A DNA stretch of 64,000 nucleotides, taken from Aphelenchoides besseyi (lineage: Eukaryota; Nematoda; Chromadorea; Rhabditida; Aphelenchoididae). Each line of letters starts with the position of its first letter. Position 1 is the first letter of the stretch. The stretch spans positions 2,356,001 through 2,420,000 of the forward strand of contig JAMPIQ010000002.1 in NCBI GenBank assembly GCA_024699855.1, written 5' to 3'. Below are positions 44,882-54,051 of the stretch, piece after piece. The position numbers and the translations under genes were made by a program. The notes under the pieces were generated by a model. That model did no database searches, was not told where the DNA came from, and worked only from the letters and a program-made list of their open reading frames with translations.

Positions 44882-46666
44882 ATGGCCGAAGAGACGAAGA
44901 ACACCCAGAGATTTGCAGCCGAAGGATTGCGAATCGAGCATGTGTTGCACAAGTTGGAGAAACCCAGCTGCTTCATTGGACTTTTCGACGAAAAGGGCGT
45001 TGAAGTAAGTCGAGGTCGGAAGGCGTTGACTCCTTTTCTTTCAGACGTGTCTTACTGAAGATGGTGTCTTTGCCGTCTGGGCCGAAGATCATGGAAGCTT
45101 TTGCAAAATGAATCTCTCGGTTCGATGGGACAACCGAATTCATCACATCGCGATCTTGCAAAAAAATGGTGGTACGATCTTTTCACTAACTGCGGAAGTA
45201 AGTTCATGTCCATCTTACATTGACTTTTTCTGCTTAGGAGACGCCGTTCAAGTTTTCAACGGTCAAGGAACTCATCGACAAATGCTCAGGGACTGGCCTG
45301 CAAGTCGAGGGCAAGAAGGTTGAGCTGAAAACGCCAGCAAAGCGGCCTCAATGGCTGCTCAACGGCGCGGAGTTGATGATCTCCGTGGCAATGGAAGCAA
45401 AGTTGGGTAAGACCGTAAGTTCAAGACAACTAATCGATTTGATTTTAGCCGAGGGCAACTTTGCCCGCGTTTATCGCGGAAAGTTGTGGCGCAATAAAGT
45501 TTTCACCAGCCTAGCTGTGAAGGTGTGCATACACAACACCGATAAAGCCATCACTCGAAAAGCCCTCGAGAAGCAAGATAAGGCCCGTCTTGCATTCATA
45601 CGAGAAGGCCAAATGATGCGCGGACTTTGGCACCCAAACATTGTTAAGGTGAGTTCCCACATCGAAGCATCTGATCATCTCTTCATTTCAGTTCTTCGGA
45701 GTCGCATTCGAAAGACTCCCCCTGAAAATAGCCATGGAGTTTTGTCACGGGGGCTCGCTCGAAGTGTTCCTTCATACCTACAATGAGCAAATCGACGCTT
45801 CTGAACGCGTCAAATTTGCGCGCGAAGCCTCGACGGGTCTGGAATACCTCCACAAGATGTGAGTTCACCTCCAATTCACTCAGCTTTACGGCATTTTTCA
45901 GGAACATTGTGCACCGCGATCTGGCAGTGCGCAACATACTTATCAGCAAATACGGGGTCGCGAAGATCGCCGATTTCGGACTGAGCGCGTATGTTGAGGA
46001 CCTCGTTGGGGTTTCGATTCGTGGAGAGAACTTGCCCATTCGTTCGTAAGTTTGCAATCGTCTACTTCTCTAATCATCCATATTTCAGGATGGCTCCAGA
46101 GTCGCTTCAAAAAGTCGCAGTGTTCGTTCCCAAATCGGATGTTTGGTCGTTTGGCGTTGTTCTCTACGAAATCTTCACGAACGGCGCCAAATTATTCGGG
46201 GATTTGATGCCCAACAATATTAAGGCCCACATCCGACGCGGCAAGATGCCCACCTTAACTGGTAAGTTGATTGATATGATGATCGTCATCTTTCATTTGC
46301 AGATCGGTTCCCACCGTCGATCAAGACGCTCATGGAGGAACACTGTTGGATTATTGACCTGGACAAGCGATCAACGATGGACGTGGTCAAGAAGGAGCTC
46401 GAGCGCATCCAAAATGAGTTTCCCATCGTGTCAATGGCTAAGGTAACGTTAATCGTCATCGGCTCTTCTAATCAGTCTCCTTTCAGCTCATGATCAATCA
46501 CATGGACGGAGTGGCGGCGTTGCGCTGCGACGAAATTGCGAAAAGAGAACTGAACGACGGCTGCGCGCCTCGACGTTTACATCAGCCGCCGACTACTAAC
46601 CGTTCGACTACTCCGACGCCCAGCAACGCATCGACTCCTCCGACTCCCTCTAGTCCCAAATTCTAA
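44882..46666 (+). CDS. SH2-domain non-receptor tyrosine kinase (nematode Fer-like family)
   Basis: Nine exons: 44882-45004, 45045-45197, 45238-45406, 45449-45648, 45692-45858, 45902-46045, 46089-46261, 46303-46442, 46487-46666; 482 residues. An N-terminal SH2 domain (EKPSCFIGLFDEKGVE; IHHIAILQKNGGTIF) is followed by a kinase: AEGNFARVYRG loop, LAVKV lysine, REGQMMRGLWHPNIVK with the helix-C Glu, VHRDLAVRN, ADFGLS, and SDVWSFGVVLYEIF. All catalytic residues are present. The activation segment reads PIRSMAPE rather than the usual PIRWMAPE. A Pro/Thr/Ser-rich tail of about 40 residues follows. This small SH2-kinase architecture is greatly expanded in nematodes, with several germline/sperm members; role here is inference. 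Confidence 0.92.
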
Positions 46667-47066
46667 CTGTTTCCCCGAATAAACACGTTTCCCCATTTGT
46701 TTCGATGTTACAATGGTTTCTAGGAAAAGAGGACTTCGAAAGTGATCGTCCCAAACAAACGTTCTTTTTCTTCGTCGAGCTCATTTTTGGGAGGATGAAA
46801 GCTACTGTGAGATTCGATCTGACCATCCTGAGAAATTCACAAATACTCAAAAACTTGGACATTGAAGAGAGATGCGCACAACTGCCGTAGCTACTTTTCA
46901 ATCACCGGACACGGAACGCAGATGCCACTTGTAAATACATTGGCAAAGACGAGTTTGAATAACTGATCGATGATTCAAGAATACTGACCGACTCATTCGA
47001 ATTATCCAACAAACAAAACAGCATTCGTTTGCTTTCCATAACATCAAAAACAGAAGGATTCAACGT
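46667..47066. other. Intergenic, nothing recognised
   Basis: Contains AATAAA at about 46679 for the kinase and the 3' side of the convergent split gene. No further gene seen. Confidence 0.4.
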
Positions 47067-47776
47067 TTATACTTCTTCAGCAGTATTCATGATGAAACTA
47101 TTAGGAGTCTCCGCAGTTGGCCGTCCGTATTTCTTGGCATAAAAATTGGAGAGTTCCGAAAGAACAAAGGCGCGATAATATTCGATCGATTCGTCTTGTT
47201 CAGCAAGTATGTTCGTTCTTCCAGCCCAAAAAACAACGTTGCAAAGTAGTAATAAAGTCTTACGTTTTTTCTAGCCACCTCAGTCCAATATTCCCATTCA
47301 ACTTCAAGTGCATTGTATTGTCGTTGGTTGAGAGGATGTCTTTGGAAAAACCGTTTCATGTTGTTCTCAATTTTTGCATTTGGCTTATACCTTAGTGGAA
47401 ACCATGTTAACAATTGCTCGATCTCGTCCATCGTGTAACGTCGAGTTGGCCATACCCATTCGGTTGTTTGTTCGATATCAAGTTTTGAAACAAAGTCGAA
47501 AAGTCCTGTATGCTCGGACAACCAAGCTAAAGCCGTCGATATTTTACTTTTGCTTGGGCTCTTTATGGTCATTTTTGGCGTCGTATTGTTGTTTTCTTGA
47601 CGCGCGGACTTCTTTTTTTGGGGTCTTTTGCTGTAGTCCCCCCCCTTTCCCCCCCTTTCCGCCCCCCTTTCCCCCCTCCTCCCGCCCCTTTTCTTCGCAA
47701 AAGGTGAACACTTTGACGAACGTCAAGATATCTTAACCGGTTGTGTTTTTTATTTGTTTTAATTTTAGTTTTCAAA

Positions 47777-48903
47777 ATGGAGCAACTTCGTAATTGGACG
47801 TTGAAAAACGTGTACGAAGCGATTAGTAAACCAGATGAGCAGTTCTTGGAATTCTTGGGCGAACTCAACGTAATGAAATGGAACCCGAAATGTCCGAGAG
47901 ACGAAAGACACAAGATGCAAATGCGAATGGCACGTCGAGCTCAAGATCTTCCGACTTGGAGATGCACCACGAAGCGATGCCGAAAAGAAATGGGTATTCG
48001 AAATTACAGCTGGTTTGAAGGAGGCCGAGTACATCCAAAGGAGGTTCGTTCTTTTGCTCATTTTTTCACTTTGCTTGTCTTTAAGGTCTTTTTGTTTTTT
48101 CATACTTTTGGGCGCATGATCTTGCGTCGGTTGATCTTGTCAAGCGCGAAATGCGCCGTTCAGATGGATCGACTTGGAACTCGCATACAATCACCGATCA
48201 TCGCAACTATTTTCGAGAGTTGTGTGTTAATTGGCAACTAAAACAAGATGTGCAAATTGGCGGCCCAGGCCACACGGTCCAAATCGATGAGACTTGTATA
48301 AGTCGACGGTGAGTTCGTTTTCGCTCAATACGACTTTGTTGCAGCAAGTACAACAGAGGACGATTGCAAAAAGAAAACGTGTGGTTGTTTGGAGGAGTGG
48401 ACACAGTCGACCGAACGTTTTTTCTCAAACGAGTCGACTGTCGAAGTGCAGACACGTTGCTTCCGATTATCCAAAAGCACGTCAAAGCGGGATCAACGAT
48501 CATGTCTGATCAATGGCGTGCATATGGAGGAATTTGTCGTCTACCCGAAGGATACACACATCTGAAGGTAAATCACTCGGTCCACTTCGTAAATCCCGAG
48601 ACCGGCACTCACACGCAGCAAATTGAAAGCTTCTGGCGAGATGTCAAACAACGACAAAAACGCGAGCTCGGAACGGCAACGCAATTCTACGACGACGACT
48701 ACGTCGCGGAGTTTTTATGGAAACGCACATTTGCAGGCGCGGACATTTTTTTCCATTTGTGGTCCGAAATTGCTCTTCAATGGCCATTATCAACCGGACA
48801 ACCCGACGAGCGCGAGATCGGCGATGACGAAGACAACGACAATGGTGGCGATGCTGTGGAACGCGACATACGATTGCGCGAGGACGTTATAGATTTAAAT
48901 TAA
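47777..48903 (+). CDS. Merlin transposase (DDE, ISXO2/IS1595-like)
   Basis: The N-terminal exon has a zinc-ribbon-like WRCTTKRCRKEMGIRNYSWF. The catalytic part carries the first Asp in VQIDETCISRR, then KYNRGRLQKENVWLFGG across a 36-nt intron (48309-48344), the second Asp in IMSDQWRAYGG, and the Glu in THTQQIESFWRDVKQ. All three acidic residues are present. Between the two parts the frame changes by one: either an intron from 48044 to 48147 is used, or one base is missing in the T-run near 48090, since FSYFWAHDLASVDLVKREM in the other frame also looks conserved. Stop TAA 48901-48903. Confidence 0.85.
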
Positions 48904-48968
48904 ATACAATTGTTGTTGTTATTGTTGAAAAATAAACTTGTTGTTAACTTAAAAAGAAGAACTCCTGA

Positions 48969-49092
48969 GGGGGGGGGCTACAGCAAAAGGTGCAACTGAG
49001 GGGGGGGAGACTACAGCAAAAGGTGCAACTGAGGGGGGGGAGACTACAGCAAAAGGTGCAACTGAGGGGGGGGAGACTACAGCAAAAGACCC
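48969..49092. repeat. G-rich tandem units at the Merlin right end
   Basis: Four copies of a unit of about 33 bp, each with 7-8 G's followed by (AGA)CTACAGCAAAAGGTGCAACTGA or a truncated form; the last copy is the terminal repeat itself. The left end mirrors this with runs of C. The G-runs could fold as quadruplexes. Confidence 0.85.
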
Positions 49093-50129
49093 TTTTTTTG
49101 AACTTGCAATTTCTGTGTTTGAACTTTGGAATTTTGTTTTTGAGCCTTCGAGTTTTGTTTTTGAGACTTGGGCTTCTGGTTTTGCTTCTCTTTCTGCTTC
49201 TCGACTTTTGCTTCTTCCCTTCTCTCAGCTCTCGACTTTGGCAATCCGACTGGTTGCTTGATCGACTTCTTTTTTTCGTCTTTTTCGACATTCGCGTTGA
49301 CTTCCATCTCCTTTTTCTTCTTATTCTTTTTCTTCCAACAACAACACAACCACGTTACAACGACTACAATAATGGCAACAATTATCAAACCCACAATAGC
49401 AGAGCTGAAACAACAGTTACATGCAGTTCTTCTCAGCTCTTACATAATGGTCGGCCAAATCCACGACGGCCATTTCTTTTCTTCATTGACTTTGGCTACT
49501 TCAACCGAGCCATCCTGAAGACCTGGTTCAACAATCAAGTTAACCAGAAACTAACCATTCTCAAACTTAGTACGTTTTTAACTTTCGATTCCATTTTGAT
49601 CGTCGTTTTCGCTTTTCCATCGGTAAGTGTAAATGGGGAATTACAGACTTTTTTTGGGGTACTTCTTCCATCTCCTAGCAATGTTACTTCTTTTTCTTTT
49701 GCAACAATTTTAATTGGCATATCGTATGTAGGCTGTTTATTATCTAAAAGTTTTAGCGTTTGGTTAAATTATCTGATACTTTCTAGCTTACTGCGTTTAA
49801 AAGTTTGTTCATCGGCGTTAAACCTTCCCTTGATTACGCAATTGCCGATGGTAATAGACCCGCTAGAAACAACTACTTCAAGCGCGTCGTTACCACTCAC
49901 TCAAATTTGTCTCCTCCTTTTTTCACTTCCAAAGTTGCTGTGATTTCGCCCGACTTGCTCTCCACATCGACAAACGACGACTCGCAAGCGCCTGTCAACG
50001 TCCTAAACCCACAGACAATTTAGAATAAAGCTTCTAACTTACGTTCCGCTCACACAATCGTTCGACTCGACCGCCAAGAAGGTTGCAGCCAAAACAACAA
50101 GCGCCAACATCGACCCGACTTCGGCCTTC

Positions 50130-51373
50130 ATACGCCCGACCTTCATCTTTCAGACGGGCGACGAAGTCTGGAAACCAACTGAAAGTTCAGTTTCCCGTCA
50201 CTGTTTATGCAAACGTCCCCTTCTTTTTCATTTTGAGATGATTCATTGGATTGGTCGATCCGAAGACATCGAAATATGCTCCGGTTTGGTATATGGCTGC
50301 TTCAGTTTTTATGCTCCCACAATGATGTGCCGGGCCATTATTATGGAAGCAAGAAGGGGAAGATAAAAGCGAAATGCATTGTTTCGTGAATCCGCTGTTT
50401 CAAATCTACGAAGCTGTCGAATTTACTTTGCTGCCAAGAGATCCAAAAGATCGAAACCGGTGAATCGGATCGGGAGTGCAATTCACTCCAGATGGAGTTC
50501 TATTGATCGTTGTCCTCTATGGTCGTTTTAGAGGTTCCATAGCACTCGAGCGTTTCCATTGGCTTCCTTTCACATGCATCACAACTACGAATCCGATCAC
50601 TGAACGTTAACACATTTATTAAGACTGAGTATTAAAGCTATGAACACTATCGACTGTGGGAAGCGAACTCAATGCCGAATTTACGACTAATCTCAGATGA
50701 CTAATTGGAAACAAATGCGGAAATAAGAACGAGAAAGCTGAGTAAATACAAATGGCACAAACGGACCCTTGGAAACGCGAGTGGAACTAGCAAACTTAAG
50801 ATCCGAAGAAACTCCCGTAGTATGTCACCAATGAAGAAAACGCTGAAAGAGCGACGATTGCACGGAGAATAAGCTCATAAGTTAAATGGCCGCAGTTACA
50901 AGTAGCTATTTGAGATTTTCAATCGAGATTCATAGGACCAATTTGGTCAACAGGACGAGACGGTAAGAGAAGAAAACCATCGAACCAACCGCCAAAAAGA
51001 ATATTGAAAGTTGACGTGTAGTTTTTGATCGTAAACAAGAGCGTGATTTGATCGTCGTCGATCTTCATGTTATCCAACAGCTCCATGAACGTTTTGAAGA
51101 AGAACACGTGAAACCGACGAATCGTTGGAACATCGCCGGCGAGAAATCCGCCGCAAATCACGTCCACACGCTTTCGGTAAATCGATTTGATGTCATATCT
51201 GAAGCAAGAAATAAGGGCAAATCGAAGACAGAAACTAACTTCTCGGGTCTATCGTATTCCGGAGTTACTTTGATCAGCGTGATTTTCCCTTCCGGCAACT
51301 CGGGATCCCAAAGACCGTCGGGAATGTCGGTCTTCGATCCATGACCTAAGAGACAACTCAGTACTTCGCTTGA
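50130..51373 (-). repeat. Right arm of the 1.24-kb inverted duplication
   Basis: Inverted copy of 1922-3164. It includes, on the minus strand, the 3' part of an intron with its TCTCTTAG acceptor, the exon GHGSKTDIPDGLWDPELPEG and the last exon ending IGPMNLD at 50919. No upstream exons of the HtrL/YibB gene follow beyond 51373, so the gene copy here is a 5'-truncated fragment. The other end lies 20 bp before the start codon of the split membrane-protein gene. Confidence 0.95.
50919..51345 (-). pseudogene. Truncated HtrL/YibB gene copy (last two exons)
   Basis: These two exons are the same at protein level as exons 7-8 of the gene at 177-2376 (for example VDVICGGFLAGDVPTIRRF). There is no promoter, signal anchor or N-terminal domain. 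The reading upstream (EIEIHSRSSSEVLSC) is intron and flanking sequence. It should not make a functional protein. Confidence 0.85.
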
Positions 51374-51891
51374 AGATCGTGAGTGTATTTCAATTTCCAA
51401 ACGACAATCCTCGAATTATATTTAGATAATAAACACGAACATGTGGATAACAAGGATTGTTTATGCTTAGAGTGGCGTGGCAATTTCCACAGATTCTGAA
51501 GGGTTTTTCAACGGGAACTCGATTATCCGTGTGTCTAATGAGTGCGATAAGAATCGAAAACAAAAAGCTTTTGATTTCTTGTTTTCTTCGGCTATCGACG
51601 AGCACACGCGTTTTTTTGTCGACACAACGTGAAGACGATCCTCGACGAGCTCTCGATTGATGTGCGCTGATTCTGAAGTCGCCAAAAAGTTTGCTTTTGT
51701 TGCGACGATTACGCTCTTAGGGTCGAAAGAATGACGCGAGGTGTTTTTTGACGGTCGCGCAATCGACGGCATTTTCATGTGTTGATCGTGAGTGTGATTG
51801 ATGAAATGTCGATTCGCGTAGTTTAGTCGTCATTTCGTATGTTCTTATTTCCGGTTACATGCGTTTGGCTTTTAAGATCTCGTTGTAATCA
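51374..51891 (-). other. Spacer with a possible small minus-strand gene
   Basis: A minus-strand frame from ATG 51778 (MPSIARPSKNTSRHSFD; SESAHINRELVEDRLHVV) stays open for 103 codons and ends at 51467. It would be divergent from the GH27-like gene. No family, signal or splice partner was recognised, so it is noted rather than called. Confidence 0.3.
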
Positions 51892-53657
51892 ATGATACGT
51901 GTAGTCTTTTTGACGTTATGTTTGGTTCTTATGTGTCATTGTGCGCTTCGAAGTCCGAGGTTTGTAGTGAACATTTGCGTTCGATTCTCTTGAAATTCAG
52001 TCCACCACCAATGGGTTGGAGACCAGGTATCTGGTTCTCGTGCGACCTAAATTGCAAGAAATATCCGACGGACTGTTTAAACGAGTTACTCTACGTTGAA
52101 ATGGCTGATGCGCTGTTTATGGACGGGTATAGGAAAGCCGGCTACACGCTCATTTATGTTGATGATTGTGCACGAGAACGAACGTTGAACGAAGAAGGTC
52201 AAGTAGTTATGAATTCACAGCGATTTCCTACGGGAGTACGGTTTCTATCCAATTACGTGAGTTACAATTCGATTATTTTTGTATTCGAAAACTTTAGTTT
52301 CACGAAAGACGTTTGGACTTCGGGATCAATCGTGGAATCGTTCGACCTGTTTGTTTGGACAAATCGAGACGTGATCGATTTTACTTGACTTTGGACAAGC
52401 TTCTCGATCTAAGGACCGACTTCGTTGAAATGAACGCTTGTGATCCAACACACATCCGACGAGCTTGTAAGTCGATCATTCGTTTACTTTTATTGATTAT
52501 TTACAGCAAAAACAATGTTGGTGTACTGCAATGGCAATCAACCGGACGACAAGAAATATCCGCCCAAATTCGTGAGTTTTCTTTTGTTTTCTGACAAATT
52601 CTATCTTCAGTGCGATGTTCATCGACCCGCCGATCTTCCGACCATAAGCGACAATTGGCAGAGTGTGTCGAATGTAATCGATTACGCAGTGAAGAACTAC
52701 AAGAAGCTGTTGGCTATTCGGGAAAAGGGCCATTGGATTGACTTTGGTGAAGTAAATAGCAGGAATGTTCTCCAGTTGTTAAGCTTCTTTTTAGTTAACA
52801 ATAGGAAATGAAGGATTAACGATAGGACAGTCGAGAATCCAAATGTCGATGTGGTGTATGTGGTCGGCACCGTTGATGATGTCCAACGATTTGCGCAACG
52901 TGAAACGTTCAATCCGTCGAATACTCTTAAATGAAAAGGCGATTGATATTGATCAAGACGAATTGGGCGAACTTGCGAACTTGGTTTTCGAGGTTAAAAA
53001 TCACAAAAATAACGACAAGAAACAAATTTGCAGAATAAAGGCCTCAGTTACTTCGTTAAGAAGGTTGAGCCGTGTAATGCAGGCAAAACCGTTTGCTCGC
53101 ATGCTGTAGCGGTTATCAATCGATCGAATATAACGACGGTATGAGCTGTTGTTGTTTGCTCTTATGAAGTTCGTTTCAGACCGCAGCATTCAAATTCTCG
53201 GATCTTGGTCTCACATATAATGGTCCCTATCGAATCGTTGGCGTTTGGTCGAATTGTCGTCGTTTCAATTTCACAGCTTCCGATGTTTTTCGCTCAAATG
53301 TCGAATCGATGGATGCACACATGTACAAAATTACACCTATGGACTTCGACAATACCAATCCGAGCAAATTGGAAAAGAAAACAGGACGTCAATCATTTCA
53401 CATTGTACGACAATCATACGATAATCCGTTTCGATTACCGTTAGCGAAAGCATCGGAAGAACACCAATGGTACACGGAACTCACTTCGCTCATATTCGGT
53501 TGGGAATTCGTTTGGCTTTTCGGAGTGATTCTCGCTTCTTCGATCATTTACATTGCAATACAAATTGAGAAACAGCGGCTCAGGTATTCGTTTATTCTCG
53601 TTCCATGAAATTGCCAATTCCAGAAAGACGAATGAACAGAATTCACTCATCTCGTGA
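51892..53657 (+). CDS. GH27-like (alpha-galactosidase family) protein, nucleophile lost, membrane-anchored
   Basis: About nine exons; first at 51892-51959 with a signal peptide (RVVFLTLCLVLMCHCALR). GH27 landmarks are PPPMGWRPGIWFSCD, EMADALFMDGYRKAGYTLIY, VDDC, RRLDFGIN, SDNWQSVSNVIDY, GHWIDFG, and MWSAPLMMSNDLR. The family's nucleophile Asp in (L)K(F/L)DGC is replaced: here the segment reads TDFVEMNACDPTH, codon AAC, so Lys and Asp are Glu and Asn. The beta-sandwich part follows (NGPYRIVGVWSNC). After the usual end a membrane segment (FVWLFGVILASSIIYIAI) is added with a short tail. Active members cleave terminal alpha-galactose or GalNAc in lysosomes; this one is probably catalytically dead and may act as a carbohydrate-binding or chaperone-like membrane protein (inference). 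Confidence 0.85.
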
Positions 53658-53934
53658 ACGTGTCTGTTGATTTTGTTGATCCTGAATGATCTGCAAATCC
53701 AATGGGATGTTTGTCGACATCGATTCAAACATACAGTCAATTCCACCTGATGAACACGTCGCAACTCTTCTCGGCCCAGTTTGATCACATGATTTTGCTC
53801 CATTACCAAGTAAAGGAACAACAAGTTGAAGATAATCAGAATGAACAAGATGCTAAGAAAACAAGTTGGATTTGAGTTGTTTGATCTTACCTACATACTA
53901 CAAAATTGACGTAGACAATGATGTCACAGAACAT
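53643..53934 (-). CDS. Small single-pass membrane protein
   Basis: Three exons on the minus strand: 53934 to about 53893, then SILFILIIFNLLFLYLV and EQNHVIKLGREELRRVHQ, then IIQDQQNQQTRSRDE ending at TGA 53643. About 66 residues with one hydrophobic segment near the N terminus and a charged Gln-rich tail. Its last codons overlap, on the opposite strand, the last codons of the GH27-like gene (stop 53655-53657). No family recognised. Confidence 0.55.
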
Positions 53935-54051
53935 GTTGGAAGACTGACATTCGAAGCTTCGCAAAAGCAATCAAATGTCTTTGCATCAAACGATTATTCA
54001 AACTTCGAGTTTATGCTAATTACCGCCCTGAATTACAAAGCTCGATAAGGT

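Larger units (their letters stand above)
47621..49092 (+). mobile_element. Merlin (IS1016-type) DNA transposon with 8-bp target duplication
   Basis: The ends are inverted repeats beginning GGGTCTTTTGCTGTAGTC (47621 on) and its complement ending at 49092. Both sides carry the same 8 bp, TTTTTTTG (47613-47620 and 49093-49100), as expected for Merlin, which makes 8-9 bp duplications. The left end continues into a C-rich tract (47638-47690). The right end holds a short tandem array of G-rich units. The transposase lies between. Perfect target duplications indicate a recent insertion. Confidence 0.93.
47067..50110 (-). pseudogene. Secreted/type I membrane protein gene split by Merlin
   Basis: A minus-strand gene starting at 50110 with a signal peptide (MLALVVLAATFLAVESND). 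Exons run 50110-50043, 50002 to about 49927, then ITIGNCVIKGRFNADEQTF, MPIKIVAKEKEVTLLGDG, DGSVEVAKVNEEKKWPSWIW, a membrane segment (IVGLIIVAIIVVVVTWL) and a Lys/Gln-rich tail (QKQNSKAQKQNSKVQ). The tail is interrupted at 49092 by a transposon. On the far side, from 47612, the same frame continues as KKSARQENNNTTPKMTIKSP and LAWLSEHTGLFDFV, TEWVWPTRRYTMDE and NALEVEWEYWTEVARKN. The last intron does not join in phase to the final coding-like stretch (SIEYYRAFVLSELSNFYAKK), so a second lesion is possible. Family not recognised. Confidence 0.65.

Noticed and set aside
49077..49394. Lys-rich frame as a complete separate gene
   Set aside because: Its last codons (after QVQKK) come from the Merlin end; it is the middle of a larger interrupted gene.
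49915..49960. Apparent frameshift in the split membrane-protein gene
   Set aside because: A GTGAGT..TTTCTAG intron of 38 nt (KKGGDKF-D-GSITIG) restores the frame without any mutation.
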